A stretch of DNA of 64,000 nt from Amblyornis subalaris. Its lineage: Eukaryota; Chordata; Aves; Passeriformes; Ptilonorhynchidae. The notes beneath the pieces were generated by a model. That model ran no database searches. It was not told the DNA's origin and was given only the letters and a program-made list of their open reading frames with translations. Made by a program: the position numbers and the translations under genes. This document shows, piece by piece, positions 11,290 through 24,504 of the stretch (position 1 is its first letter; every line of letters starts with the position of its first letter). Location of the stretch: contig JACAXG010000064.1 of assembly GCA_018881555.1 (NCBI GenBank), positions 2,883,769 to 2,947,768 of the forward strand. Reading direction: 5' to 3'.

Positions 11290-11660
11290 CATTCCAGGGA
11301 AGGGCAACANAGCTGGTGAGGGATCTAGGGAATGAGTCATATGAGGAGTGGCTGAGGGAGCTGGGAGTGTTTAGCCTGGAGAAAAGGAGGCTCAGGGGAG
11401 ACCTCGTCACTCTTTACAAGTCCCTGAAGGGAGGTTGTAGCAAGGTGGGCATCGGCCTCTTCTCCCAGGAAACAAGTGGCAGGACAAGAGGACACAGCCT
11501 CAAGCTGTGCCGGAGGATCTTCAGGTTGGACACCAGGAAGAATTTCTTCATGGAAAGGGTGGTCAAGCATTGGAACAGGCTGCCCAGGGAGGTGGTGGAG
11601 TCACCACACCTGGAGGTGTTCAGGAAACAACTGGATGTGGCACTCAGTGCCCTGGTTTAG
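11280..11660 (+). pseudogene. CR1 ORF2 C-terminal remnant
   Basis: This is the 3' portion of the CR1 endonuclease/reverse-transcriptase gene. The frame is open from an upstream ATG at 10944. The CR1-derived part starts near 11290 and contains the conserved C-terminal wording [18 protein letters not shown], then [29 protein letters not shown] and [13 protein letters not shown], ending in a stop where CR1 ORF2 normally ends. One N makes one residue unknown. The endonuclease and catalytic reverse-transcriptase domains are absent because the element is 5'-truncated, so it cannot be active. The preserved frame probably reflects a relatively young insertion and not selection. Confidence 0.85.
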
Positions 11661-11726
11661 TTGACAAAGGTGGTGATCGCTNTGATCTTGAAGGTCTTTT
11701 CTGACCTAAATGACTGCGATTCTGTG
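11290..11726 (+). mobile_element. CR1 LINE 3' part with ORF2 C-terminal frame
   Basis: A sense CR1 runs from 'tccagggaagggcaac' through 'gagtggctgagggagctggg', 'ggctcaggggagacctcgtc' and 'ggcatcggcctcttctccca', to 'cattggaacaggctgcccag', ending 'gactgcgattctgtg'. The coding frame is undisturbed to its stop at 11658-11660. Confidence 0.96.
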
Positions 11727-11732
11727 AAAATA

Positions 11733-13558
11733 ATAGACCTGAGGTCGTTTCATTTCACCANGTTTATGAAGANGAATATTNCCACCTTAAAGACTACTTG
11801 GTTTTTAATTTGCTGCAAAGAATCAGGCTGCCCATCATCCTCCTGCTTGTCTGGGAAAATACTGTTAGCCTGAAGACATNGAATTTCAGAAAGCATTAGG
11901 CTCCTAAACATACTTAAATCTGCCAGTCAAGTTACACAGCACTGCTACAGGTTGCTGTTTAATTTGAATATTCCTTTCCTTTGTACAGATGACTGAGGAG
12001 AGACAAACACAACCTGCCACCAGAACCCTGAGCTGACAGGTTGTCTTTCTCAGGGGTTGTGTACTGCAGGTTCGTAACACACGTGGACAAATCTTCAGAG
12101 GAGTGATGGTACTGAAGACAGGAGGTGTGAATCACCACAGAAGTCAAAGCTTCTTCCTCTTCAGAGAATTGGTATCCACAGGGTCTGCTGGAGACTGACA
12201 CAGCAGAGAAATACCACAAAAGTAGAACACAAATAAAATGCAACTGATACAAGCCTGTGGTATCCAGGGAACCTGGGTGGTGTGACTCCAAGAGCTTCAG
12301 AAGGGANATGGTCATGTCACCAGGCCTAATCATAAGTCTTGGACTAATTATGGAAACTAAGACCTGTACAAAGCTCTATCTAGTTCAGTATGGACATCCT
12401 ATTTTACCTAAACATCTTTACAACTTACCTCACAATTTGGAATTTTTTGGAGACTTGCCCTTCATTTTTGGAAGCTTCACCTCTTGAGACCTAAATTCAG
12501 TATTTCCTTCACAGAGGAAAAATTATACCTCATCACCTCACACCGTTATATGAAAACAACAATTTAAAGTGTTCCTCACCACACATTTGAAAAGGTATAA
12601 ATACACCTGGTTTGTACAAGAAATGTCTCCTTGCACAAGCGTTCCCCCTCTCATGTTCTTGCACAGAGGCTTGTTCAAAAGAGGAGATGCCAAAGGAGGG
12701 ATCAGGTAGGTAAATACTGATGCCAAGATTTGAGTCACAATTGCCACAGATGTGGTAAACCTCCTGCTCAAGTGCATCCCATAATTAATTAATTCATAAT
12801 TACCACTTGCACAAGTGCTGTAACTGTGGAGCCAAAGATAAGAGGAGGCACTTTGATGATCATGTGTAACCTCCACTGTAGCACAGAGCACAGAATTTCA
12901 CACAGCTGAGAGCAGGCGTAAATCAAGAACAGAATAATTTTTACCCNAAATAAACAAGTAAACAAAATCAGTGCAAGACCTCTTTGCCAAATTAGAAGTG
13001 GAAACACTAACAGAACTGGAACGAGGTAAACATCTCCATGGACTAATACAAAACCAATCTCTGTTCTTTCTGCATTTTAGCTACAAAATAAAGCCAGGAC
13101 TTAGTTACATTAAAAGAGTTTGCCATATATTTTATACCATGCATTAAGAAAATTTTTCACTGGAGATTTTAAAGAGCATATTAAAAAGTACTGAAATCAC
13201 TCATATCCATTGGCTATGGTATAATTGAGGTCTATAAAGATTATTGAAATACTTTTGCAACTATAAGAAGTCATATAAATAATAAGATGATATAAATCTT
13301 CTTTTACTTCCCACTCTAGAAGAAACAAACTTCTTGGAATTTGCTTCTGCATTTTTGCCAGCCAAAAGAATCGGCACCAAGAGACAAAATGTTGTCTTAT
13401 TCTCTTTACTTCATTCCTTTGCAAAAGGAAAATAACAACATTTTTCCACAGTTGTGCCTTAAAAATTCCCTACTTCCTGTTTGTTCCCTGCTAGAATTCA
13501 CTCCTTTGCATTCTCTCTTGAGGGGAACGTCCACTGGGTACACGCAGTGACTATAAGA
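11733..13558. other. Single-copy sequence
   Basis: No gene or interspersed repeat is recognised. A minus-strand frame at 11959-12333 (124 codons) shows no domain. Confidence 0.5.
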
Positions 13559-13650
13559 AAGCTTTTTCGGGTTTTTTGGTTGATCTTTGAGGGGATTTCT
13601 TTGGGGTTTTTTGTTTGGTTGGTGGTTTTTGTGGTGGTGGCTTTGATGCA
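13559..13650. repeat. G/T-rich low-complexity tract
   Basis: About 90 bases are almost free of A and C on the plus strand ('ggggttttttgtttggttgg', 'tggtttttgtggtggtgg'). Runs of two to four G separated by T could in principle form weak G-quadruplexes. Confidence 0.7.
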
Positions 13651-16600
13651 ATCTGAAAAGAACACGATCCAGATTCAGACCTGAAGGAAACTTGATATGT
13701 CAACGCATTCTCCAGCAGACATCTTCATTTTGAGGTTGACAAGGCGTTGCAAGGTGTCACCATGGACTTGGCAGGAGACCCCTGACTCCCCAAGGGACAG
13801 ACTCATCCCTTCCCTTCAGTCTTGGCAAGGGCACCCAGTAACCTGATGGGGCCAAAATATTTCCATAACGACCCAGATACCACCTGTAAATTACAATGAC
13901 ACCACACAAACACACACACACAATAACAGAGGTTCTTACACCCACAAATAAAATGAGAATTCAACAGTGGCCACGAGAATTCAATACTCCACCCCATGTG
14001 CTCCTGCAGTCCAGTGCATTTCATTCACCAGGCAATTTATAAACGATCTGTCACACACGTGGATCAATACAGATCATGCAGACACACACACATTGCACAC
14101 TTCCCATAACTGAATTTTGTGCTCCCTCTCCTCTCATTACCCTGCCACAAACTGCTTCAAATGAATACCTCAAGGTAAACACACCAGGGACACCAGGCAG
14201 GTGCTGCACAACTTTCCTATATAATCCAGTATCAACTTCCAGGAAGAACATGGAATGTGGGAACCTAACCGCAGTTTTCAAACTGGGTAAGGGATTTCTC
14301 CATCCATCCTGGCATATCATTCATTTTCCATGGGGAAGGTGAACAAACAGCTCATTTAGACTAAAATACTCTCCAATCCTTTGGGTCTAGAAGGACATAA
14401 GGACTTGCATGGTTGCATTTGATGTCACTTTGAGCCACACATGACTGTGTCACATCCATGTGAATGTCACATCTTTTAGTGCATGTTCCATGTAGATTGA
14501 TGTTATTCCTATCAGGCTGTCCACGTAGATCTTGGTTGGAAAGAAGTAGGTATTCCTAAAAACAATCTCTGTCACAGGTTGGCACCACATCCGTCAGGAA
14601 GTCTGGCATTTTGGCCAGATGAAAAGAGCTCAGAACAACTCCTCAGTAGAAAGTGTGACTCGTTTTGCAATTGTTAAGTGAGATTATGTATCATTGTGTG
14701 ATTTTAGGCGTGCATATGGATTTATTGAGAGTAGAAAGTATTCCCTTCTCATTAACAGTAATTAAAATTTGAACTAACTTCCTTAATTCTGACTGTATTT
14801 TCGTTGGAATTGTAACTCTCTAAAATCTGATACCTCTTTTGCTGCGACTTAAAGATGAGAGTAGATTTTAGAGCACACTTTTTTCCCCACCTTCTTTCAT
14901 ACACAGAGGGCAGGCTTAGATAATTGAAGGAAACTCCCCTTCTCTTTGGGGATAACTTGTGCACTCAGACATTCCAACTGAGAAGGACATTTCATATCAA
15001 AAGTGTGGTGTATGTGCTGGCAATTGAGAATGAAGCTGTTGTTATCTCCTCTTTAGTTCTGGAAGAACTTAGCTACTCTATCCACATGACAGACATTTCC
15101 AGGTATCTTGTTATTCATGCTTTTTATCAAGTCTTGTTGAAGCTTTGCTCTTCATTACAGGTTTTTTTTCCCATCGGTTTTGTTGTATTTATTTATTTAT
15201 TGCCTTAAAAAGTGCAAGCTGTGCTTAAAAACCAGAGCTATCAAAGCTCCTTCTGACAGGTTTACATGTAACATCTTTCAGAAAGCGATTACGCAGCATC
15301 CATGTGTATGTGGTTAGAAGCTGGTGCACAACACTGGATTGACAAGTGTGGAAATTGAATTTTTCTATCTAAAACCAAATAAAGAGCAAGGAGCAACANC
15401 TGAGGCCTATGTGCTACCCATATGGTGGTGTCTGGGGTTGTGACACGGCATTTTTGAGCTCAGCACGTATTTTGTCCCCAATCCTTGCACTTCTTTTGGG
15501 TCATTTTTAAGTTCATGCCTTGGTTTTGCAGGTTCTGTTACTCCATAGAAGGAGAGAGAAAAAAAAATCAAACCTATCCACCNTAATTTAAAGCATTCCC
15601 TTTAAGTTTTCCTTACAAGTGCTCCTTTGGAGAGCTTGAAAAATAAAATCTTGCCTCATTCCTGTGAATGTCATTGCCCCAGTCTGTCACTGCCATGGGC
15701 ATTTTTCAATCCTACTCTGGCTCCCTTTAGTCTTCATTTTATGAGAATAAGAGGCAACAATGTCTTATCTGCTGCTCTCAAAGCAGACTATTCCCAACAT
15801 CTTTTTTTTTCATCCTAGAATGCAGTTTCAGTCTTTCTTAACAGTCTGGCAAAAGATATTTCATCTGCTTGGCAGAGTTGCTCTACATCTTTGGGGAGGG
15901 ATTTGTGAAAGCCTGTCTAAAGTAGCTTCTTTATTTACGTTTAAATCTTATTTTTGTTTAATCTGCCATGACGACCGTTCAGGAAGAAAACAAAATTCAG
16001 GAATTATCCCTAACTGCATTTCCTTAATGGTCCAGTAATGCTAATAGCAATAACACATTAAAGTAAAGAGATGAAAACTCTATTTGCTGTAGTTATTTTA
16101 GTCATTCACATTTTTGCTGTAGAATCCTTTACTGGTAATATTCTAAGACAATTTAGAAGATTTACCAACATTTAGAGGAAAACTTCTTAGTTNTTTCCTG
16201 CAGTCATTGAAACTAAGTATGTCTAAAAGGGCCTTCAGATCAGCAGGCACAATATGGGAATAAAATGGAAAAGGTGACTCATCTTCTTCTACCCAACAGG
16301 NTGGGAGATCTGGGATCCACTTTTATAATTTAATTATTCTGAAAATCAAACNAAATCAAATCTTTGATCAAAAGATATTTCTATTAGCGTCAAGAATTAT
16401 GAGGTCCCTCCAAATATGTTCTTAGAACCCCTGTGCCTGTTTCCTGTCCCATTCGTTTATGTCTGGATGATCTCTGATTCACTTGCACAAATCCCAAAGC
16501 AAATTAATCCTATGACAATTGAAAGGTTGCTTGGAATGAACCCCCAGAGATCTCCAGTCCTCTTGCACATACCCAAAAATGTTCCAAAGAGTGTCCTGGT

Positions 16601-17277
16601 GCCAGAATTTCAGACTGATTCTGTTTTCNTGGGTGGGTTTTTGGTGTTAGTTTGNTTTTTTTTTTTAATAGTAGCAGACCATGTTTAAATGCAAATGCTC
16701 TCTGTTTTTTATTATCTACACAAGGATTCAAGGAGTCAAGTCACTGTAGTCAAAGCCAAGGTGAAAAGTTGAAACTCTGATGTGATTACAGCTTAAAAAT
16801 TTATGATAAAGGTGCTGCAGCCCTTCTAAAATTGATTGTGAGTCTAGGAGAGAAAGTAGCACCTCATTTGTCCTTGTTCATTTTAATAAGCTCAGAATTA
16901 GTCCCCCAATTTGGGCTCGAATTTCAATGCGTTCACTCATCATGGTTATGGCAGCAGTGGTTTGAGGGTATATTGGAACAGATCTGATCAGATTACTTTG
17001 AAGTTTCCATTATAACTCCGTGAAACAGCTGCATATTCATTTTGCTTTGCCTCCCAACCCCCCGGCTCGCTGTGCAGGCAGCAGACAGCAGAAGGACTTT
17101 TACTGCAGTCGAGTGAATGAATCAGAACAAGATAAAAGGTTTCTTAGGATGTAGGGGGGATTTTTTATGTGTTGTGACCTTGGCCAACCTAGGGGTGCTT
17201 GTGTGGGGCTGTGTTTGGATGAGAAACTTCATAGGCAGATCCAGAGCAAGCGGTAGTTTTAAAAATCACATTGAATT
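13651..17277. other. Single-copy sequence
   Basis: Short CA runs occur at about 13904-13921 and 14079-14092. No gene, LTR or CR1 is recognised over 3.6 kb. There is a T-run near 16656-16668. Confidence 0.5.
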
Positions 17278-17379
17278 ATAAAATCATAGAATGGATTGGG
17301 TAGGAAAGGACTTTAAAGTTGTCTCATTCCAACCCCCCTGCCATGGCCAGGGGCTCCTTCCACTAGACCAGGTTACTTG
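17278..17379 (-). mobile_element. CR1 LINE 3'-end fragment
   Basis: Antisense: 'aaaatcatagaatggattgg', 'tccaacccccctgccatggc' and 'ccttccactagaccaggtta'. About 100 bases, strongly truncated. Confidence 0.93.
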
Positions 17380-18084
17380 AGTGAGCTGACTCACTGAGAG
17401 CAACATGGAATTGTACCCCTAAGATTGTTCTGGTCANGAGACATAAACAAGACAAAAGGATTTTTTTTTAAATTTATGTTTTTTTCCTTATGCAAATAAA
17501 GATTTCCTGCATGCTTTGCAAATACTGAATTTCGTCTCCTGGCCATACACAGTTTGCTCTGCTTGAATTCTCTTATATTCTTCAGTCTTGGTTTATTAAG
17601 AAATATTGCAGCCCAACAACAAAGAGCAAGAAAGAAGCCACACATCAAGGTCACGGGTGAAAAGTGTAGATCTGGAGCTGTAATCTTTAGGCNGCCTGCC
17701 TTTAATAAAGACTCATGATTAGCTCAGCTATCTCGGCACTTGGCAGAATTACCTTCACAGCCCAAGGAAAATATCTGAGTTGCAGAAAAATACCCAAACT
17801 AACCCCAAAGTGGAAAGCAGCTGTATAGTTTTAGAGTATGGTAGGTAGCAATAGCTCAGACACTCACAAGAGGAAAATTCAGTGTTCTGATCCTTACACT
17901 AATTAATTTACTTTCTTAAAGAGTTTTGCTTGATTTAAGGCATATAAGTGGTTATTAAAATGAACACATTCATATATTTCCTAAACATTTGTATATGTTT
18001 TATGTTACCTTCTTGTGTGGACGTTTCTTATCTGACAATGTGGAATGACAAAGTGTGTTTAAATAAAGTGACAAGAAGAGTCNN
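17380..18084. other. Single-copy sequence
   Basis: AT-rich. No gene recognised. Confidence 0.45.
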
Positions 18085-18342
18085 CATAATCANAGAACCA
18101 CAGAATCATTTAGATTGGAAGAGAACTTTGAGATGAAGTCCAACATTTAACCCAGCATCACCACCATTTTCACCACTAAACCATGCCCTCGAGGGCCACA
18201 TCAACACATTTTCGAACACGTCTAGGAAGGGTGACTCCGCCACTGCCCTGGGCAACCTCTTCCAATGATTTACAACCCTTTCTATGAAAATTTTTTTACT
18301 AAAATCTGATCTAAACCTCCACTGGTGCAACTTGAAGCCATC
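18085..18342 (-). mobile_element. CR1 LINE 3' part
   Basis: Antisense copy of the 'ccactaaaccatgccctcga' subfamily with 'ggcaacctcttccaatgatt' and 'aaatctgatctaaacctcca'. It is diverged and contains three Ns near the tail. Confidence 0.92.
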
Positions 18343-19446
18343 TGGGAGAAGAGACCAACTTCCCNGCTGGTTTCAACTGAGGTCTTTCCATTCTGTTTCT
18401 AAAGATAGATGGATCTTTAAAGACAAACAAACTTAAATTTCCTGCACTAATAAACCAGAAGATATCTGACCTTTGAAGAACACATGATTTCAAAAGTATC
18501 ATTGCTTCTTGGTATATGTGGACTTAAGGAAGAGTTAAGGAACAGCTATTAGTAACCATATGTCCTTTCTTTTTTTTTTTTTTTTTGTGAACAGTTCAAA
18601 TATCATCAGTACTGAGAAATGTTTCTCTCCAGTGTCACCAAAGTGTGGAATCCAGGTTGATCAACTAATGATTAATTTCTCATACAAACCATTTCCAGTC
18701 TTCATCATAGGTCCTTCATGGGACCCGACATTAATAAGGCTGGAGGAATTGGCAGTGTCATCAAATCCAGACCCAAATATTGCAGACAACTCCCTCACAG
18801 GACCTCGGTGACAGAACTTCACTTTCTGTCTCAAGGCAGTCAGGTCTTTTCCTTCCATGCCTCTGATCAGAGACTATCCCAGAATTAACATGGGCTAAAT
18901 GTNGCACGAGCTGAGAACAGCAAGATCCCTCCTGACGTACAGTCCTGACACCAGTCCTTGCTTCTGGATTTCCTGTTCCTTGACTTGTGCTTTGCAGGAG
19001 CAGATTCCTGATCCTTTGAGGATCCCAGGGAACCTGTGAGCAGATGTTTCTAATCCCCTTTCCACAGGGCTTTTCAAGCACTCCACGAACAAATCAAAGT
19101 TCAAAACAAACACCAAGTTTGGTGTGTCAACCTCTGGGACATGTTGAATACTGCAACAGAAAATTTTAAAGGAAACATGGTCCAGACGTTCATGAAGACA
19201 ACCACTTTTGGTCACTGATCTGTATAGTGAGAGAGAGGGAAATAAAAGAAAAACATGGATTTGTACTTGCCACAGGCACGGGAAGGGGCCTCCTTTGTCT
19301 CCATTCCTTTTTATGGTGTTGAAGTGGTTAAACATGTACTAAATGCTCTAATTAAGAGGCTTTCCTCGGTTCAGGCAAAAGGAATTTGAGCAGTCCAGGG
19401 TCCTTTATTTAATATTCTTGTGTTGGCCTGTTGTATAGAAACTTGG
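18343..19446. other. Unassigned sequence with long chance frames
   Basis: A T-run lies at about 18569-18586. The minus-strand frame at 18895-19335 (146 codons) is one of the longer non-repeat frames in the window but shows no motif I recognise, and the first part of it overlaps another minus-strand frame. I see no splice or promoter support. Confidence 0.4.
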
Positions 19447-19550
19447 GATCATAGAATGGTTTGAGTGGGAAGTGACCTTAAACATCATCTCATTCTAAAC
19501 CCCTGCCATGGGCAGGGACACCTTCCACCAGACCAGGCTAATCAGAGCCC
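19447..19550 (-). mobile_element. CR1 LINE 3'-end fragment
   Basis: Antisense: 'gatcatagaatggtttgagt', 'aacccctgccatgggcaggg' and 'ccttccaccagaccaggcta'. Truncated after about 100 bases, at the same place as the copy at 17278. Confidence 0.93.
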
Positions 19551-20149
19551 CACGTGGTGGTTTATCACAGCAGTGAGAGTCTGGGGATGTGAGAGGTGTC
19601 TGACTGCCAGGAGTTATGGAAAACATAAGTAAAATGAATTTTCATATTAAAGTGACTGAGTTTTGAATTTGGTTAATTGCTTTTAGAAACAGAAAACAGA
19701 CGTATTCTCAGGTTTGCTTTCTCAATGCTCATGCAGTGGTTGAGAACATAATGGCAAAGATGCAATTTTCTGCAGGAAAAATAACACTGCAATGGCAGTT
19801 TTTAGTAAAAGGGATGTTGAGGGATTTATTTCAGTTCTACCTGTTTTATTGTAGGAGGAGGAAATTTAAGTCATAGTTTTAGGGCTGAAGTGTCAAGCAC
19901 ACAGAGCAGTATTTCTCAATCTTCATGATATCACATTTTATTATGTGAAAAATTCCCAGCTTGCTCTGGGGATGCAGCAGGATCGTGTAAAGAGGAGGCT
20001 GGGAGTCTCTGGGACTCACTGCCTTTGAGGGAGGTAAAGTTTATTAGGAAAGGAACCATGGGAAATCAGAAAGTGACTTTCTCTCTAAGATAAATTATGT
20101 TTTTGTGTTTGGGGTTTTTTTTCTGGACAGGTTCTAGTTCCGTTGTAGT
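19551..20149. other. Single-copy sequence
   Basis: No gene or repeat recognised. Confidence 0.45.
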
Positions 20150-20253
20150 CATGGCAAGGACTTGGACTCGATGATCCCTGCAGGTTCCTTGCCACTTTGC
20201 TTATTCTATGATTCTGTCATTCTCTAAACTTAGGATATTCTGTCATTCTATGA
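20150..20253 (+). mobile_element. CR1 LINE 3'-end fragment, tail apparently doubled
   Basis: Sense: 'ggcaaggacttggactcgat', 'gatccctgcaggttcctt', then 'ttctatgattctgtcattct'. After a short spacer, 'ggatattctgtcattctatg' repeats the tail. This is a different CR1 subfamily ('cttggactcgatgatcc'). Confidence 0.85.
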
Positions 20254-23200
20254 TTAGTAACTTCTTCTGAGATACCTATTCCTTATACATTTCTCATTTG
20301 ATTTGTTGTCTGCTCATCATTTTATGGGTACTGTACTCTGAGACCCTGAGTTGTGTATGAAGCCCATGGAAGAATGACCCCAAAAGCTGAGAGTTCCATG
20401 GAGTTGTGCTCTAGCTCTGATCCATTCTTCTCTCCTGAAGGCTGTGTGGTCAGGTGAGCCCTAAAAAGCCAAATTATCTCACAGGTGTGAAACTGGAAAT
20501 CTCACAAATCCAGAATTCCTTCCAAAAGTATTAACTACATGGATATTGATGGACCAAGANCACCATGATGAAGCTTTTCTTCGTCTGCCCCGGATTTCAG
20601 TTTTCTCTCTCGATCTCCCCAGAAGCAGTTGGAATTAACACTTATTTCTCTCATTCACTTTAGCCAGAAACTTCATCTGGAAGAAGGGGGAAANTTACAT
20701 TATTATAATAACTTCAGGCTTGGAGAAAGCATACTTGAAAAAAAGAATAGATAATTTTCGAGACGCTCAGCATGAGACAGTTTTGTAAATAGATTAGAAA
20801 AGTACTACAGGGGATTTGACATTATTAACACTAAAAATGTGACGAGAGTCTAATCCTGAAAGATGCTGAGTCTATGGGAACATGCAACATTTGGCAGCTC
20901 TCAGGAAGCTCTCAGTAACTCTTAAATTCANGCTTAAAGTGCTGTGATCCTGAGTCGCCCATTAAAGATGCACTAAATGTTTCCACTAAGGGAAGTCCCA
21001 ATTATGTGGTTTTATATAGAAAAAGGGAAAGTTAATGAATGGAAATGTAACAGCTCTGACACCACTGAAGCACTGAGCTGTCATCCTCATAACTTTCCCA
21101 GGGAGATAAATATGCTCTTTCCAGCTCCTCAGAAGTTATTATTGCATCTGATTTACAAGCAGTATAAAGGCAGAGAGGGGGGAAAANCAGCGGCAATTTT
21201 TTGAGGTTTTTCATAATGAAAATTTTAAAAGCTTTTCTTAAATGAGCAGTAGGGAAATACTACATTTTTTCCAAAAGAGAAAAANTCCCCCGTGGATTAT
21301 TAACTAGTTTGTATCTAATAAAATAATCATGTTGGCTAACATGCCAGAATATCATATTAGNATCTTCCTGTATTCAAAAGCATTTTTTATTTCAGCTCAG
21401 ACTTTTGAGGTTCACTACTGTCCTGTAGAACATTCTAAAACCACAGAGCTTTTAGCCCTTCCACTTGCAAAAGGCACCAAGATGCACTCGGAGGGGTTAA
21501 GNTCAGAGGCTGCATTTTAGATAAATTGTTACTGTAGTGTGTGTAATCCAGACAGGTTTTTTTTTTAATCTGTATTACAGTGAAAACATTCGCCTTCTGG
21601 ANGCTCCAGTGTGTTTCAATTGTCTACTGAAGAACTTGTTTAAGTTAGAAACCCAATTTTTAAACTGTTGGAGTGTATTAGATNAACGCTACTTATGCTG
21701 CCTGTTGTTCCCACCATCTGTCTCTTTGCTTGTTTGTCTCTATTTTTACATTCCTGGTAGTAGACACAGAACAGCTCCCCTGTTTGCCTCTGCATCTTTT
21801 TGCTGTTNTGATGGCAGCAGCTGGCACCCTCCGCTGAGATCAGAGCCCTGTTGAGCCACAGGTTGCACATGCACTTCCTAAAAGGCAGCTTCAGCCCTGA
21901 GGGCTGTCCTGTGCAAATACAGCAAGGAAGGATGGATGAAAAAGTGACTGTGGGAGGACNGGTGAATTTGATATGATCCTTGGCTTGTCTTCATTGAGAA
22001 TCAACCTTGAGTTTGTTGCTGTCAAACTCGGCATGCAGACCAATAAATCTTCACATCTCTGCACATTTTCTGGGTTTAGTGTAATTTTGAGGGTGTCAGT
22101 AGAGATGCAGATGAATGCCAAGCCACAGCAAGAGGCAAGAGGCAATTCATTAAGGCACAGGCAGATAAAATCTGCACCCATTCGAGGCAGGGAAATCCTC
22201 AATGTTGTGTTTTTCCGTGGGTGTCTGCAGTGTAGGTTTGTCCCAGCCTAAGGGTGCCAGTCAGTCTGGACTCCTGACACACACAGTCCACACAGCAGTG
22301 GGTGAAACTCAGCTTAGAACAAGATGCTCGTGTTTTTTGGGATGAGTCACANCCTTATTTCCATTGGCTCTACTGACTACAGAGCCTACTGCCTGTTAAC
22401 TGTGAGAACCTAAACCATCAGNTTACAGGGAGACAGATGCATTGTGCACTTCCAAAAGAGAGCAGAAGAACCCATTCCTGGCTCTTTTATGAGGAACCAA
22501 ACTGTACTCTACATAAGACCTTTTATGATACTTTTATCCATATGAGCTGCAGTGACTTAATTGTATGAGTTCAGCTGCTTTGTTTGATTTTCTGGAGAAA
22601 CTCAGTGATTTCAGCTTCCTCATTTAGAAATTTCCCTCCCACCCCAGGTTGTCAGGTCACTTGAGAGCTGACAGCTTTATGCCCTTTAACTTTCTCTGGG
22701 GGAGTGGCAGGTGGGGAGTGCAGAGGAGAGAAGATGTGCAAGAAAAGGAGTTTGTTTTGTCCCACATTTTGCAGAGACCCCAAATCAGAAAATGGAATTG
22801 TTCAGGATTGTTTTTTTTTTTTTTTTTGACACTGATAGCTCCTGAAATATTTCAACTGCTTCAGCAGAGTGACCTGTTTGGCAATACTTTGTTTTTTGCA
22901 GACGCAGCAGCAGAGGTGGAGCAAAAAGTTGGGAAAGGAAAAGATGCACAGCTACTCACTGTCTTCCTACTTCCAATTATCCCATTTTACGCATCCAGCC
23001 TTGGCACATAAGGGGAGAAACAATTACCAACACATGAAGAAGTCAAATGATCAGCATCCCAGTGTTTGGTGAGTAGCAAAGCCAGCATGCTTGGCAGGGA
23101 AATATGTTTATGGATCAGATCAGGCTCTTGAAACACATAAAATATCTCTCACACTATCGTAGTTTGAAGTGCCTGTGTTTGACAAAGAGATCAGAAAGGA

Positions 23201-24504
23201 AATCTCAGTGAAAGAGGATAATCCAGAGTGGTTTTCAGTGGGAAAGAAACAACAGGACTGCTTGGTGCTGTACGTGGTAAAGCCATTACAGATGAAACAG
23301 CACAGATCAAAAGGGGGAAAAAAGCCCCAAATGGAGAAAAATCATAGGAAAACAAAGGTATGCTCTCAGGTATTTCAAACGAATGTTTCACAGTACAATG
23401 TTCATGAATACGAAATGTTACCATTTAATGTTAAATAAAATACTCAACAAACAAGCATGATTAATAAAAATTAATTATCCATTTAGAAGTCTTATAAGTA
23501 AAATTATACGTTAAAAGATAGGTGACATAGATAAAGAAAAAAGTGGTTTTATCTGGAACAAAATTCTGACATCTGTCCTTGGTCTTGTTTCTTACTGTGC
23601 TTGAGAGAGGTTGAGATAAGAACCAAAGTCTTGTCTTCCTGAAGGAACTTATATGGTGATTAATAATTTCATAATCTACCATGTTTTACTGTATGAAAAT
23701 ATGTTCTTTTTGAAAACAGCTTTTAATATGCCATGTGAATGTTTAAAAAGATCAACTTACCTCAAAAGCAATTATTTACCAGCATTATCTTTATCTCTAC
23801 CAAATATTTGTTACTTCAGAACAATTTTTTTTGCCCATTATTTGACTATTCCCTGACCTTCCACATATTCACCCTCTAGAGTCTGCAGTGAGGAAAAGGA
23901 ATGGTCCTACTTTTAAAGAAAGAGGAATTAAAGCAAAACAAATGCAAGAGTATTTCATGACACGAAGGAATTATTTCAACTCTCTGTGATTCTCACCTTC
24001 TGTTTAAACTGCAAATCCAACCTTCAGGTCGGAACTGGATTTAACTGTCTGGTTGAACCACCTCATCCACAGATAATGTTATTTTAATGGGCACGAATCT
24101 AATGTTTTAGAAGCTATAGAATGGATTTTAGAAACTGGAGCACAGATATCACATTCAGTACATGTAAAATTCAGTAAATCTCATAAGAAAGCTGACTGTT
24201 TCAGTTTTTATACTGTATTACTTTACATTTCATGAGGAAGTAGCCTTACCCATACTTCATGCAAGCTATGTGCCTTAAGCACATTACTGAATATAAAATA
24301 GATAAAGAGCAATGTTGGTTTTGTTTTTTTTTTCACTCAAGTGAAATAAATAAATAAAATTGTTTGCTCTGTGAATAAAAATTCACCCTTAGGGATACAG
24401 CATGGTTTTCACATAATTGTGGCATTAGCCTGGAGGCAAAATGCTCGAGTGTGGAAGATTTTGCCTCGCAGGAGTTGTTTTACAGCCTGACCTCGGTGTT
24501 GGGG
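20254..24504. other. Long single-copy stretch
   Basis: Over 4 kb contains no recognised interspersed repeat. T-runs lie at 21558-21566 and 22810-22828. The segments around 20930-21170 and 21990-22210 have the TAAT/ATTA-rich, low-CpG look of conserved non-coding DNA, but this is an impression only. No gene recognised. Confidence 0.5.

Noticed and set aside
18895..19335. 146-codon minus-strand frame
   Set aside because: No recognisable domain, and the sequence lacks promoter and splice signals. It is among the longest chance frames expected in 64 kb.
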